From assembly GCF_002531825.1 (NCBI RefSeq), contig NZ_NWSX01000009.1:62001-126000 (forward strand): a stretch of DNA of 64,000 bases, given 5' to 3'. The position numbers and the translations under genes were made by a program. The notes under the pieces are model-generated. The model searched no databases, had not been told where the DNA came from, and saw nothing but the letters and a program-made list of their open reading frames with translations. Of this stretch, positions 1 through 14,712 are shown piece after piece (positions within the stretch are counted from its first letter, which is position 1; each line of letters starts with the position of its first letter). Origin of the DNA: Rhizobium sp. J15. GTDB taxonomy: Bacteria > Pseudomonadota > Alphaproteobacteria > Rhizobiales > Rhizobiaceae.

Positions 1-1099
1 GCCGGCCTGGGTGGACGGCAAGCTGGTGCCGCGGCCGATGTCGCTGCGCGTCTTCGCCGCCCGCACGGCGAACGGCTGGCAGATCATGCCCGGCGGCTTT
101 GCCCGCATCGGCTCCGGCGCCGACGTCGCGGCAATCGCCATGCAGTCGGGTGGCGCGGCCGCCGACGTCTGGATCGTCAGCGACAAGCCGGTCGAGCGTC
201 ACACGCTGCTGCCGGCCGAAGGCAGCTTCACCCGCAACATGCCGGGCAGCCTGCCGAGCCGGGCGGCCGACAATCTGTTCTGGCTCGGCCGCTACATCGA
301 ACGCGCCGAAGGCGCGCTGCGCATCCTGCGCGCCTGGCATGCGCGTTTTGCCGAAGCCGCCGATCCGAGCCAGCCGCTGCTTGCCGACGTCTCCGCCTAT
401 CTCGCCGCCGTCGATATCGATACCGCCGAGCCCGTGCCGGAAACGCTATTGCGCAACATCGACAGCGCCGTTTATTCGGCGAGCAATATCCGCGACCGCT
501 TCTCGCCGGACGGCTGGCTGGCGCTCAACGATCTCGCCAAGACCGCTCGCCGCTTCCACGTCACCGTCTCCGCCGGCGATGACGCCAGCCATGCGATGAC
601 GATCCTCTTGCGCAAGCTCGCGGGCTTTGCCGGCCTCGTGCACGAGAACATGTACCGCTTTATGGGCTGGCGCTTCCTCTCGCTCGGCCGCTATATCGAG
701 CGCGGCCTGCACATGACCCGCCTGCTCGGCCACATGTCCGGCCCGGAAGCGCCCGACGGCGCCCTCGACATGCTGCTGGAGATCGGCGACAGCGTCATGA
801 CTCATCGCCGCCGCTACAACGTCAACACGGCGCGGCTGACGGTGACCGACCTGCTGGCGCTCGACCCCCTCAACCCGCGCTCGGTCCTCTTCCAGGTCAA
901 CGAGATCCATCACGAGGTCGAGCAATTGCCGAATGCCCTGATCAACGGCCAGATGTCGCCCTTCTACCGCGAGGCGATGCGGCTGCATTCCGGCCTGGCG
1001 GTGATGACGCCGGAGGGCATGGGCGCCGACGTTTACCAGCGGCTCGAACGCGAATTGGAGCAGCTTTCCGATCTGCTCGCCCAGACCTATCTCGGGTGA
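1..1099 (+). CDS. C-terminal part of circularly permuted ATP-grasp / alpha-E domain protein (5' truncated by window)
   Basis: The reading frame is open to the left edge, so the true start lies outside the window. The first residues (WVDGKLVPRPMSLRVFA, then MPGGFARI) resemble the C-terminal end of COG2308 circularly permuted ATP-grasp ligases. The rest is an all-helical alpha-E domain (COG2307) in which the motif LGRYIER occurs twice, after NLFW and after WRFLS. In this family ATP-grasp, alpha-E and transglutaminase-like proteins are encoded together and are predicted, not proven, to make and process a peptide or amide linkage. The transglutaminase gene follows after 4 nt. No signal peptide can be judged because the N-terminus is missing. 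Family assignment is firm; the substrate is unknown. Confidence 0.85.
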   Translation, partial: PAWVDGKLVPRPMSLRVFAARTANGWQIMPGGFARIGSGADVAAIAMQSGGAAADVWIVSDKPVERHTLLPAEGSFTRNMPGSLPSRAADNLFWLGRYIERAEGALRILRAWHARFAEAADPSQPLLADVSAYLAAVDIDTAEPVPETLLRNIDSAVYSASNIRDRFSPDGWLALNDLAKTARRFHVTVSAGDDASHAMTILLRKLAGFAGLVHENMYRFMGWRFLSLGRYIERGLHMTRLLGHMSGPEAPDGALDMLLEIGDSVMTHRRRYNVNTARLTVTDLLALDPLNPRSVLFQVNEIHHEVEQLPNALINGQMSPFYREAMRLHSGLAVMTPEGMGADVYQRLERELEQLSDLLAQTYLG

Positions 1100-1103
1100 C
1101 GCC

Positions 1104-1982
1104 GTGCTCTACGATCTTTCGCTCCGCATGGGTTACAGCTACGACGTGCCGGCCTCCGGCGCCCGCCACATCATGCGGCTGATGCCGCTGTCGCTCACCA
1201 ACCGGCAGCGCCTGGTCGCCGGCTCGATCACCATTTCGCCGACGCCGGACGAGCAGTCGCATTTCGTCGACTTCTTCAGCCATCCCGCCACCTCCTTCAT
1301 GCTGCGCGCGCCGCACGAGGCGCTCGACATTCGCATGCAGGCCCGCGTGCAGGTGGACAGCCAGCCGATCGCCGCCGATTTCTCGCCGCTGCTTGCCGAT
1401 CTGCCGGCGGAGATATCGGGCGTCTGGTCGCTGGCGCCGGATTCGCCGCATCACTTCCTCGGCGACAGCCCGCGGCTGACGCAGGCGCGTGAGATCGCCG
1501 ATTATGCGCGAAGCTGCGCCACTCCCCAGCTGACTGCCATGCAGATCTCCCATGCGCTCTGCGCCCGCATCAACAAGGACTTCACCTACGATCCCGATGC
1601 CACGACAGTGGACACGACGCCGATCGAGGCATTCAAACTGAAGCGCGGCGTCTGCCAGGATTTCACCCACATCATGATCCTGGCGCTCCGCAGCCTCGGC
1701 ATTCCCGCCGGCTACGTCTCCGGCTTCCTGCGCACCATCCCGCCGCCCGGCAAGGAGCGGCTGGAAGGGGCGGACGCCATGCATGCCTGGGTGCGGGTCT
1801 GGTGCGGCGAGACGATCGGCTGGATCGAACTCGATCCGACCAACAACATCCCCGCCGGCACCGACCATATCGTCGTCGCCTATGGCCGGGACTATTCCGA
1901 CGTCGTGCCCGTCATCGGCGTGCTGAAAAGCTATGGCGGCCAGCGCGCCGTCCAGGCGGTCGATGTGATCCCGCTGAAATAA
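1104..1982 (+). CDS. Transglutaminase-like cysteine protease/amidase (COG1305)
   Basis: A 292-residue protein with the bacterial transglutaminase N-terminal beta domain (family-typical opening LYDLSLRMGYSY) and a transglutaminase core. The triad is visible: Cys184 in RGVCQDFTH, His227 in DAMHAWVRVW and Asp244 in IELDPTNN. The GTG start 4 nt after the upstream stop fits the family N-terminus. No signal peptide is seen, so it is probably cytoplasmic. It is co-transcribed with the ATP-grasp/alpha-E gene and most likely works on the same unknown amide-linked product, cleaving or transferring it. Members are annotated variously as transglutaminases or proteases; the reaction here cannot be read from sequence. 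Confidence 0.85.
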   Translation: MLYDLSLRMGYSYDVPASGARHIMRLMPLSLTNRQRLVAGSITISPTPDEQSHFVDFFSHPATSFMLRAPHEALDIRMQARVQVDSQPIAADFSPLLADLPAEISGVWSLAPDSPHHFLGDSPRLTQAREIADYARSCATPQLTAMQISHALCARINKDFTYDPDATTVDTTPIEAFKLKRGVCQDFTHIMILALRSLGIPAGYVSGFLRTIPPPGKERLEGADAMHAWVRVWCGETIGWIELDPTNNIPAGTDHIVVAYGRDYSDVVPVIGVLKSYGGQRAVQAVDVIPLK

Positions 1983-2093
1983 TCCCAAAACTGGAAAAAT
2001 TGACGGATTCGTTAAAATTCTATTGATGCCGTAAGGGCGGCGTAAAGAAGCAGCGTGCGTAAATCACCTCACAGGGTTTCCAGTTGGGTGAAC

Positions 2094-3323
2094 ATGATGA
2101 GCACCTCGTTTTTGCGTCCCTGCCTGCGTCGCATGTTCAGCGATCGAGGCGGTAATTTCGGTATTATGACGGCTATCCTGCTGCCCGTTCTTTTCGGTGC
2201 TGCCGGCTTAGCGATCGACTACTCGAACATGGCGCTGTCGAAGCGCGAGTTGCAGGAAGCGACGGACTCGGCGGCTCTCGCCGCAGCGACCGCGCTTGCC
2301 AATGAGAAGACCGACGAGGCCGGCGCAAAAAACCTTGCGAAAGATTTTGTCGCCGGACAGATGGCACAGGTTCTTGCGAAGAATTCAATTCAAGGCTCGA
2401 TCAAGGATACAACGGACGTCAACGTCACGACCACGGCGAATGGCACAAAAAGCAAGATCTTCAAGGTCGATGTCAACACCTCCTTCGACCTCCCGCTCAG
2501 TCCTCTGATGCGCGTCTTTGGTATGGCGACGCATACGATCAGCGCGACAAGCACCGGCGAGAACGGCCAGACCGATACACAGGGGGCACTCTCGATGTAT
2601 CTGGTCCTCGACCGCTCCGGTTCGATGTCTTTCATAACCGATCAGAAGAAAACGAAGCCGTCGAAATGTGACAACTACACACAAGGCAGTTGGCCGGATC
2701 CGGACAAAGATTTAAGGTCCTATTGCTATATCCGCAAGATCGAGGCATTGCAGACAGCCGCTGCCGGGCTTTTCACTGAACTTAACAAAGCTGATCCACA
2801 AAGCGAACTCGTACGTGTCGGCGCCGTCTCCTATACGGACAAACAACAGACGGCCAAAGCGATCAATTGGGGCACCGCGGACGCCGCGAGCTACGTTTCG
2901 GCTCTCCCTTATTTGCCGACCGGCGGCACAGATGCGAGTGATGCCCTCGATACAGCTTACAAGGCTCTGAAGTCCTCGACCGATGGCACCGATACCGAGA
3001 CCCAGAAGCACAAATCCAAGAATCACGACAGTTTCCAACGATATATTATTCTGATGACCGACGGTGAAATGACGGGCAACAGCGGTTCGTGGAGCAGTTC
3101 GCTTGACAAGGAAGTCCGCGATCTCTGCACTCTGGTAAAAGGTGATGGCATTACCATCTTCAGCATTGCCTTCATGGCCCCGCAGAAGGGTAAGGATCTG
3201 CTGCAGGCCTGTGCAAGCAGTCCCGCCAATTATTATGCTCCCGACAATATGGCCAAACTGGTTGAAGATTTCGGCGACATCGCCGCAAAGGCTACAAGCT
3301 CGATTACCCGCCTGACGAACTAA
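2094..3323 (+). CDS. Orphan TadG-like pilus-assembly / von Willebrand factor A protein
   Basis: About 409 residues from the ATG at 2094; a GTG at 2055 would add 13. The N-terminus has a TadE/TadG-type segment (NFGIMTAILLPVLFGAAGLA, then a helix rich in Ala with DSAALAAATAL) that anchors such proteins in the inner membrane with the bulk outside. A vWA domain follows, with the MIDAS motif LVLDRSGSM, a GGTDASDAL loop and LMTDGE. The protein carries Lys/Thr/Ser-rich inserts and its codons are less GC-biased than those of its neighbours. No tad/cpa pilus gene lies nearby, so a role in Flp-type pilus assembly is only a family inference. A perfect terminator follows 30 nt after the stop. Confidence 0.8.
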   Translation: MMSTSFLRPCLRRMFSDRGGNFGIMTAILLPVLFGAAGLAIDYSNMALSKRELQEATDSAALAAATALANEKTDEAGAKNLAKDFVAGQMAQVLAKNSIQGSIKDTTDVNVTTTANGTKSKIFKVDVNTSFDLPLSPLMRVFGMATHTISATSTGENGQTDTQGALSMYLVLDRSGSMSFITDQKKTKPSKCDNYTQGSWPDPDKDLRSYCYIRKIEALQTAAAGLFTELNKADPQSELVRVGAVSYTDKQQTAKAINWGTADAASYVSALPYLPTGGTDASDALDTAYKALKSSTDGTDTETQKHKSKNHDSFQRYIILMTDGEMTGNSGSWSSSLDKEVRDLCTLVKGDGITIFSIAFMAPQKGKDLLQACASSPANYYAPDNMAKLVEDFGDIAAKATSSITRLTN

Positions 3324-3353
3324 GTCACGAAATCGGCTGTGAGAGACCACAAG

Positions 3354-3387
3354 AAAAGCCGCGCCGGAACAAACCGGCGCGGCTTTT
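3354..3387 (+). terminator. Rho-independent terminator after TadG-like gene
   Basis: A perfect 14-bp inverted repeat (AAAAGCCGCGCCGG / CCGGCGCGGCTTTT) with a 6-nt AACAAA loop, ending in TTTT. It lies 30 nt past the stop of the TadG-like gene and isolates it from the glycogen operon. Confidence 0.9.
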
Positions 3388-3602
3388 CGTTATCGCTAGC
3401 CCGCGCATCAGATCGGGAAAAGCGATTGGAATCAAGCCCCTCCGATGATGTGAATATGGAGGTTTCGCAAATTTTTCGTTTGTCCAAATCCTTTGTTGCA
3501 AGTGCTTCCTAACGATGCATAAACTGTGGTCAGTGCAAGCGACAAATCGATTAAATCAGGCATAACACCCTGAAACCAAATTAAAATTGGCGAGATCTGA
3601 CC
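3388..3602 (+). promoter_or_regulatory. Probable promoter region of the glycogen operon
   Basis: This AT-richer gap separates the terminator from glgP and must hold the operon promoter if the operon has only one. A weak sigma70-like pair can be drawn: TTGCAA at 3496-3501 and CATAAA at 3518-3523, spacer 16. The match is poor and the exact promoter is a guess. No operator palindrome was recognised. Confidence 0.35.
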
Positions 3603-6061
3603 ATGAACACCGTTTCCAAGCCGGTTATCCCCTCTCCCGCTCCCCGCAGTTCAAGGCCGGAAATTCTCGCAGAGGAAATCATCGAACGCCTGACCTACCG
3701 CATCGGCAAGGACGCCAAGGTGGCCAAGCCGCATGACTGGCTGACCGCGACGATCCTGGTGGTGCGCGACCGCATCATCGACAAGTGGATGGCTTCCACC
3801 CGCGAAGTCTATGCGACCGGCGCCAAACGCGTCTATTATCTCTCGCTCGAATTCCTGATCGGCCGCCTGATGCGCGACGCCGTCTCCAATCTCGGCCTGA
3901 TGGAAGAGGTGCGCGATGCGCTGACCTCGCTCGGCGTCGATATCAACGTCATTGCCGGCCTGGAGCCGGATGCCGCACTCGGCAACGGCGGCCTCGGGCG
4001 TCTCGCCGCCTGTTTCATGGAGAGCATGGCGACGGTCGACGTTCCGGCCTATGGCTACGGCATCCGCTATGTCCACGGCCTCTTCCGCCAGCAGTTGGCC
4101 GACGGCTGGCAGGTGGAGCTGCCGGAAAACTGGCTGGCGCACGGCAATCCCTGGGAGTTCGAGCGCCGCGAGAGCGCCTATGAAATCGGCTTCGGCGGCG
4201 CCGTCGAATTCATCACCACCCATGACGACCAGCCGCGCTACGTTTGGAAGCCGGCCGAGCGCGTCATCGCCGCCGCCTTCGACACCCCGGTCGTCGGCTG
4301 GCGCGGCAAGCGCGTCAACACGCTGCGCCTCTGGTCGGCGCAGCCGATCGACCCGATCCTGCTCGACGCCTTCAACGCCGGCGATCACATCGGCGCACTG
4401 CGCGAAAGCAACAAGGCCGAAAGCCTGACCCGCGTCCTCTATCCCGCCGATGCCACCCCCGCCGGCCAGGAACTGCGCCTGCGCCAGGAATTCTTCTTCT
4501 CGTCGGCCTCGCTGCAGGACATTCTGCGCCGCCACCTGCAGCAATATGACGATTTCACCTCGCTGCCCGATAAGGTGGCCATTCAGCTGAACGACACCCA
4601 TCCGGCCGTCTCCGTCGCCGAACTCGTGCGCTTGCTCTGCGATGTGCACGGCATGGATTTCGGCCAGGCCTGGGATATCACCCGCCGCACATTCTCCTAC
4701 ACCAACCATACGCTTCTGCCGGAGGCGCTGGAAAGCTGGCCGGTGCCGCTCTTCGAGCGCCTGCTGCCGCGCCACATGCAGATCGTCTATGCGATCAACG
4801 CCAAGATCCTGCTCGACGCCCGCAAGAGCAAGAACTTCTCCGACAGCGAAATCCGCTCGATCTCGCTGATCGAGGAAAGCGGCGACCGCCGCGTGCGCAT
4901 GGGCAACCTCGCCTTCATCGGTTCGCATTCGATCAATGGCGTCTCGGCGCTGCATACCGACCTCATGAAGGTCACTGTCTTTGCCGACCTGCACAAGCTC
5001 TATCCCGACCGCATCAACAACAAGACCAACGGCATTACCCCGCGCCGCTGGCTGCAGCAGTGCAATCCCGGCCTAACCGACCTGATCCGCGAAGCGATCG
5101 GCGAAGAATTCCTGGATGATGCCGAGAAGCTGCGCCCGCTCGAGGCCCATGCTTCCGATCCGAGCTTTCAGCAGAAATTCGCCGCGGTGAAGCGGGCCAA
5201 CAAGGTGGCTCTTTCCAATCTCGTCGCCAGCCGCATGGGTGTGAAGCTCGATCCCTCGGCCATGTTCGACATCCAGATCAAGCGCATTCACGAATACAAG
5301 CGCCAGCTTCTGAACATCATCGAAGCCGTCGCTCTCTATGACCAGATCCGCTCGCATCCGGAGCTCGATTGGGTGCCGCGCGTCAAACTCTTCGCCGGCA
5401 AGGCGGCGCCGAGCTACTACAACGCCAAGCTGATCATCAAGCTCATCAACGACGTCGCCCGCACCATCAACAACGACCCGTCGGTGCGCGGCCTGTTGAA
5501 GGTCGTCTTCGTGCCGAACTACAACGTCTCGCTTGCCGAAGTCATGGTTCCGGCCGCCGACCTCTCTGAGCAGATCTCGACCGCCGGCATGGAAGCATCC
5601 GGCACCGGCAACATGAAGTTCGGCTTGAACGGCGCGCTGACGATCGGCACGCTCGACGGCGCCAATGTCGAGATGCGCGACAATGTCGGCGAGGACAACA
5701 TCGTCATCTTCGGCCTGAGAGCCGACGAGGTCTCGAAGGTCCGCAGCGACGGCCACAATCCCCGCGCCATCATCGAAGGATCGCGCGAACTCTCGCAGGC
5801 GCTCTCGGCCATCGGCTCGGGCGTCTTCTCGCCGGATGACCGCAACCGCTATACGGCGCTGATCGACGGCATCTATTCGCATGACTGGTTCATGGTCGCG
5901 GCCGATTTCGACGCCTATGCCCAGGCCCAGCGCGACGTCGACCAGATCTGGACCAACCAGTCCGCCTGGTACACCAAGACGATCAACAATACGGCGCGGA
6001 TGGGCTGGTTCTCCTCCGACCGCACAATCAGGCAATATGCAGACGAAATCTGGAGAGCCGG

Positions 6062-6065
<4 letters not shown>
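3603..6065 (+). CDS. glgP: Glycogen/alpha-glucan phosphorylase
   Basis: 820 residues, the full length for GT35 phosphorylases. It releases glucose-1-phosphate from the non-reducing ends of glycogen using pyridoxal phosphate. The cofactor lysine is Lys672 in GTGNMKFGLNGALTIGTLDG; the N-terminal part carries the usual substrate-site block (GNGGLGRLAACFMES, YGYGIRYVHGLF). The ATG at 3603 gives the expected N-terminus. The stop overlaps the glgB start in an ATGA, so translation is probably coupled. It is the first gene of glgP-glgB-glgC-glgA-pgm-glgX, putting degradation and synthesis enzymes under shared transcription. No truncation or missing catalytic residue is seen. Confidence 0.98.
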
Positions 6066-8269
<2,204 letters not shown>

Positions 8270-8287
8270 GACTGGTGGGAGGAGAAA

Positions 8288-9550
8288 ATGGTAGAAAAGC
8301 GTATTCAGCCACTTGCCCGCGATGCAATGGCCTATGTTCTGGCAGGCGGCAGGGGGAGCCGTCTCAAGGAACTCACCGACCGGCGCGCCAAGCCCGCCGT
8401 CTATTTCGGCGGCAAGGCCCGCATCATCGATTTCGCGCTGTCGAATGCGCTGAATTCGGGCATTCGCCGCATCGGCGTCGCGACGCAGTACAAGGCGCAT
8501 TCACTGATCCGCCACATGCAGCGCGGCTGGAACTTCTTCCGCCCGGAACGAAACGAAAGCTTCGACATCCTGCCCGCCTCGCAGCGCGTTTCCGAAACGC
8601 AATGGTATGAAGGCACCGCCGACGCCGTTTATCAGAACATCGATATCATCGAGGACTACGGCGTCGAATACATGGTCATCCTCGCCGGCGACCATGTCTA
8701 CAAGATGGACTATGAATACATGCTCCAGCAGCATGTCGATTCCGGCGCGGACGTGACGATCGGCTGCCTGGAAGTGCCGCGCATGGAAGCGGTGGGGTTC
8801 GGCGTCATGCATGTCAACGAGAAGGACGAGATCAAGGCCTTCGTCGAAAAGCCGGCCAATCCGCCCGGTATTCCCGACAAGCCGGATTTCGCGCTCGCTT
8901 CGATGGGCATTTACGTCTTCCGCACGAAATTCCTGCTCGACGCGCTGCGCCGCGATGCAGCCGACCCGAATTCGAGCCGCGACTTCGGCAAGGACATCAT
9001 CCCCTATATCGTCCAGCACGGTAAGGCGGTCGCCCACCGCTTCGCCAAGTCCTGCGTCCGCTCCGATTTCGAGCACGAGCCCTACTGGCGCGACGTCGGA
9101 ACGATCGATGCCTACTGGCAGGCCAATATCGACCTGACGGCGATCGTGCCGGAGCTCGACATCTACGACAAGTCCTGGCCGATCTGGACCTATGCGGAGA
9201 TCACGCCGCCGGCAAAATTCGTCCACGACGACGAGGACCGCCGTGGCTCGGCCACCTCCTCCGTCGTGTCAGGCGACTGCATCATCTCAGGCGCCATGCT
9301 CAACAAGAGCCTGCTTTTCACCGGTGTCAGGGCCAACTCCTTTTCCAAGCTGGAAGGGGCGGTCATCCTGCCAAACGTGAAGATCGGACGGCGCGCACAG
9401 CTCAAGAACGTGGTGATCGACCATGGTGTCGTCATTCCCGAAGGCTTGGTCGTCGGCGAGGATCCGGAATTCGACGCCAAGCGCTTCCGGCGGACGGAAA
9501 GCGGCATCTGCCTGATCACGCAACCGATGATCGACAAGCTGGATATCTGA
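8288..9550 (+). CDS. glgC: Glucose-1-phosphate adenylyltransferase (ADP-glucose pyrophosphorylase)
   Basis: 420 residues. It makes ADP-glucose from ATP and glucose-1-phosphate, the committed and usually allosterically controlled step of bacterial glycogen synthesis. The N-terminal nucleotidyltransferase motif ([14 protein letters not shown], then [19 protein letters not shown]), the GTADAVYQN loop and a C-terminal left-handed beta-helix ([23 protein letters not shown]) are all present. A strong ribosome-binding site (GGGAGGAG) precedes the ATG. The glgA start follows the stop after 3 nt. Confidence 0.98.
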   Translation: MVEKRIQPLARDAMAYVLAGGRGSRLKELTDRRAKPAVYFGGKARIIDFALSNALNSGIRRIGVATQYKAHSLIRHMQRGWNFFRPERNESFDILPASQRVSETQWYEGTADAVYQNIDIIEDYGVEYMVILAGDHVYKMDYEYMLQQHVDSGADVTIGCLEVPRMEAVGFGVMHVNEKDEIKAFVEKPANPPGIPDKPDFALASMGIYVFRTKFLLDALRRDAADPNSSRDFGKDIIPYIVQHGKAVAHRFAKSCVRSDFEHEPYWRDVGTIDAYWQANIDLTAIVPELDIYDKSWPIWTYAEITPPAKFVHDDEDRRGSATSSVVSGDCIISGAMLNKSLLFTGVRANSFSKLEGAVILPNVKIGRRAQLKNVVIDHGVVIPEGLVVGEDPEFDAKRFRRTESGICLITQPMIDKLDI

Positions 9551-9553
9551 CTT

Positions 9554-10996
9554 ATGAAAGTTCTTTCGGTTTCGTCCGAAGTCTTCCCTCTGATCAAGAC
9601 AGGGGGCCTGGCCGATGTGTCAGGCGCCCTGCCCATTGCCCTGAAAGCCTTCGGGGTCGAAACCAAGACCCTTCTGCCCGGCTATCCCGCCGTCATGAAG
9701 GTCATTCGCGATCCCGTCGCCAAACTGGAATTCCCCGATCTGCTCGGAGAAAAGGCGACCGTGCTGGAGGTTCAGCACGAGGGCCTCGACCTGCTCGTCC
9801 TCGATGCGCCGGCCTATTACGACAGGCCGGGCGGTCCCTATCTCGACCCGCTCGGCAAGGATTATCCAGACAACTGGCGCCGTTTCGCCGCCCTGTCGCT
9901 CGCCGCTTCCGAAATCGCCGCCGGTCTTCTGCCCGGCTGGCGGCCGGATCTCGTCCACACCCATGACTGGCAGGCGGCGCTGACCTCGGTCTATATGCGC
10001 TACTACCCGACGCCTGAGCTGCCGAGCGTGCTGACCATCCACAATATCGCCTTCCAGGGGCAGTTCGGCCCCGAGATCTTCCCCGGCCTGCGCCTGCCCG
10101 GCCATGCCTTCGCCGTCGACGGCCTCGAATATTACGGCACCATCGGCTATCTCAAAGGCGGCCTGCAAACCGCCCATGCGATCACCACGGTCAGCCCCTC
10201 CTACGCCGATGAAATCCTGACGCCTGAATTCGGCATGGGGCTTGAAGGCGTCATCGCCAGCCGCGTCGACGATCTCTCCGGCATCGTCAATGGCATTGAC
10301 ACCGATATCTGGAACCCGGCAACCGATCCTGTCGTCCACACCCATTATGGCCCCACGACGCTGAAGAACCGCGAGGAGAACCGCCGCTCGATCGCCGAAT
10401 TCTTCCATCTCGACGATGACGAGGCTCCGATCTTCTGCGTCATCAGCCGTCTCACTTGGCAGAAGGGCATGGACCTCGTCGCCAATGTCGCCGACGAGAT
10501 CGTCGCCATGGGCGGCAAGCTCGTGGTGCTCGGCTCCGGCGAAGCCGCCCTCGAAGGCGCCCTGCTCGCCTCCGCCAGCCGCCATCCCGGCCGCATCGGC
10601 GTCTCGATCGGCTATAACGAGCCGATGTCGCATCTGATGCAGGCCGGCTGCGACGCGATCATCATCCCTTCGCGCTTCGAACCCTGCGGCCTGACCCAGC
10701 TTTACGGCCTGCGTTACGGCTGCGTGCCGATCGTTGCCCGCACCGGCGGGCTCAACGACACCGTGATCGACGCCAACCACGCCGCACTTGCGGCGAAAGT
10801 GGCAACAGGAATACAATTTGCCCCCATAACCGAAACGGGCATGCTACAGGCAATCCGCCGTGCGATGCATCTTTACGCGGACCGAAAACTCTGGACCCAA
10901 TTGCAAAAGCAAGGCATGAAATCGGATGTCTCCTGGGAGAAGAGCGCCGAACGCTACGCTGCCCTCTATTCAAGCCTCGTCTCGAAAGGCATGTGA
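9554..10996 (+). CDS. glgA: Glycogen synthase (ADP-glucose dependent)
   Basis: 480 residues, GT5 glycogen synthase that adds glucosyl units from ADP-glucose to the growing alpha-1,4 chain. The ADP-glucose-binding [13 protein letters not shown] motif is at the N-terminus, and the C-terminal donor domain has [24 protein letters not shown] and [10 protein letters not shown]. It sits 3 nt behind glgC without a clear ribosome-binding site of its own, suggesting translational coupling. pgm follows after 6 nt. Confidence 0.98.
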   Translation: MKVLSVSSEVFPLIKTGGLADVSGALPIALKAFGVETKTLLPGYPAVMKVIRDPVAKLEFPDLLGEKATVLEVQHEGLDLLVLDAPAYYDRPGGPYLDPLGKDYPDNWRRFAALSLAASEIAAGLLPGWRPDLVHTHDWQAALTSVYMRYYPTPELPSVLTIHNIAFQGQFGPEIFPGLRLPGHAFAVDGLEYYGTIGYLKGGLQTAHAITTVSPSYADEILTPEFGMGLEGVIASRVDDLSGIVNGIDTDIWNPATDPVVHTHYGPTTLKNREENRRSIAEFFHLDDDEAPIFCVISRLTWQKGMDLVANVADEIVAMGGKLVVLGSGEAALEGALLASASRHPGRIGVSIGYNEPMSHLMQAGCDAIIIPSRFEPCGLTQLYGLRYGCVPIVARTGGLNDTVIDANHAALAAKVATGIQFAPITETGMLQAIRRAMHLYADRKLWTQLQKQGMKSDVSWEKSAERYAALYSSLVSKGM

Positions 10997-12634
<1,638 letters not shown>

Positions 12635-12646
12635 TCCGGGGGGAGC

Positions 12647-14623
12647 ATGCAGGATAGCAATTCGGCGCGGGGCGCGATCGTCTTCGAGACCGGCGTCGAA
12701 TTTGCCGTGTGGTCGCATGATGCCGCACAGATCGAGCTCTGCCTCTTCGAGGATGACGGCAACCGGGAATTCGCGTGCCTGCCGATGGTGCGCGACGGCG
12801 ACCATATCCATCGCCTTTTCGTCGACGGCCTCAGGCAAGGCGCCCGCTACGGCTATCGCGCCGACGGCATCTATGCGCCCGACAATGGCCTCTGGTTCGA
12901 TCCTTCCAAACTGCTGATCGACCCCTACGCCAAGGAGATCGACCGGCCATTCCGCTACGATCCCCGCCTCGGCATCTATGGCGAGGACAGCCAGGATCTG
13001 ATGCCGAAGGCGATCGTCACCAGCGATACGCGCGCAGCGATCGGCAAGCCGCTCTTCAAACCGGGCGGCTTTATCTACGAAGTCGCGGTACGGCCCTTCA
13101 CCATTCTCCACCCCGATGTGCCGGAAGCCGAGCGCGGCACCGTCGCAGCCCTTGCCCATCCCTCGGTCATCGCTTACCTGAAGCGGATCGGCGTCGATGC
13201 CGTCGAAATGATGCCGATCACCGCCTGGATCGACGAACGCCACCTGCCGCCGCTCGGCCTCACCAACGGCTGGGGCTACAATCCCGTCGGTCTGATGGCG
13301 CTCGATCCGAGGATCGTCCCGGGCGGCATGGCGGAGCTGCGCAAGACCGTCGCCACTCTCCATGCCGAAGGCATCGCGGTCATCCTCGATCTCGTCTTCA
13401 ACCACACCGGCGAAAGCGACCGCTATGGCGCGACGCTGTCGCTGCGCGGCCTCGACAACCTGCATTATTACCGCCACGCCCAGAACAGCCCCGGCGAACT
13501 CGTCAACGACACCGGCACCGGCAATACCATCGCCTGCGATCATCCCGAGGTCAGGCGCCTCGTCATCGACAGCCTGCGCCATTTCGTGCTCAACTCAGGC
13601 GTCGATGGCTTCCGCTTCGATCTCGCCCCAGTGCTCGGCCGCACCGCGACCGGCTTCCAGCGCGACGGCGGAACGCTCGCTGCGATCCTTGCCGACGACG
13701 TGCTTGCCGACCGCATCATGATCGCGGAACCCTGGGATATCGGGCCTGACGGCTATCAGCTCGGCAATTTCCCTCCACCCTTCTTCGAATGGAACGACCG
13801 GGTTCGCGACGACCTGCGCTGCTACTGGCGCGGCGACCAGTGGAAGACCGGTTCGCTCGCCACCGCGCTCGCCGGCTCCTCAGACATCTTCTCCCGCAAC
13901 GACGGCAGGGAGACGCGCAGCGTCAATTTCCTCGCCGCCCATGACGGCTTCACGCTGATCGACCTCGTCTCCTATGCCGGCAAGCACAATGACGCCAATG
14001 GCGAGCACAATCGGGACGGCCACAACGAGAACCACTCCTGGAATAACGGCGTCGAGGGCGAGACCCTCTATCCCTCGATCCGCAAGCGCCGGATAAACGA
14101 CGTCATGGCGCTGATATCAACACTCTTTGCCACCCGTGGCAGCATCATGCTGACGGCAGGCGACGAGGGTGGCCGCAGCCAGCGCGGCAACAACAATGCC
14201 TATTGCCAGGACAACGAGATCACCTGGCTGGACTGGAAGGCGCTGAACGAGGATCTCGTCGCCCATACCGCCTTCGTCGCCGGGCTGCGCCGCCGCTTCA
14301 CCGTCTTTTCCGAAACAAGCTTCCTTTCCGGCAACGGCGATGTCGAATGGATCTCGCTCTCCGGCGAACCGATGACCGTCGCCGAATGGGAGACGCCGTC
14401 GCTCTCAACCCTCGGCATGCTGCTCGCGACCGGCGACCGCTCCTCGCGCGGCAAAGAGACCCGGCTTGCCGTGCTCTTCAATCGTTCGGAGGACCGCCAG
14501 CTCTTCACACTTCCCGGCACTGGCGAACCGGGCTGGCGTCAATTGACGCCGGAGGGAGCGAAGAAAGCCGGCGCCCGCGTGACCGTGGAGCCACGCTCGG
14601 TCGCCTTTTTCATCGAAAAATGA
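12647..14623 (+). CDS. glgX: Glycogen debranching enzyme
   Basis: 658 residues, GH13 isoamylase-type debranching enzyme that removes the short alpha-1,6 branches left by GlgP. It has an N-terminal CBM48 module (GVEFAVWSHDAAQIELCLF). The nucleophile is Asp325 (GFRFDLAPVLG), the acid/base Glu361 (MIAEPWDIG), and the third carboxylate lies in FLAAHDGFTLIDLVSY. A strong ribosome-binding site (GGGGGGAGC) precedes the ATG, 12 nt after the pgm stop. It is the last gene of the glycogen operon. No hairpin terminator was found in the 89 nt before the next gene. Confidence 0.97.
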   Translation: MQDSNSARGAIVFETGVEFAVWSHDAAQIELCLFEDDGNREFACLPMVRDGDHIHRLFVDGLRQGARYGYRADGIYAPDNGLWFDPSKLLIDPYAKEIDRPFRYDPRLGIYGEDSQDLMPKAIVTSDTRAAIGKPLFKPGGFIYEVAVRPFTILHPDVPEAERGTVAALAHPSVIAYLKRIGVDAVEMMPITAWIDERHLPPLGLTNGWGYNPVGLMALDPRIVPGGMAELRKTVATLHAEGIAVILDLVFNHTGESDRYGATLSLRGLDNLHYYRHAQNSPGELVNDTGTGNTIACDHPEVRRLVIDSLRHFVLNSGVDGFRFDLAPVLGRTATGFQRDGGTLAAILADDVLADRIMIAEPWDIGPDGYQLGNFPPPFFEWNDRVRDDLRCYWRGDQWKTGSLATALAGSSDIFSRNDGRETRSVNFLAAHDGFTLIDLVSYAGKHNDANGEHNRDGHNENHSWNNGVEGETLYPSIRKRRINDVMALISTLFATRGSIMLTAGDEGGRSQRGNNNAYCQDNEITWLDWKALNEDLVAHTAFVAGLRRRFTVFSETSFLSGNGDVEWISLSGEPMTVAEWETPSLSTLGMLLATGDRSSRGKETRLAVLFNRSEDRQLFTLPGTGEPGWRQLTPEGAKKAGARVTVEPRSVAFFIEK

Positions 14624-14712
14624 CCGCCTCCTCCCACGCATGCAAATCCTTGTCGCAATCGTCATAAATGCACGATAAGGCTTGGCCCAGCGGCTTTTCT
14701 CACGAGGAATTC

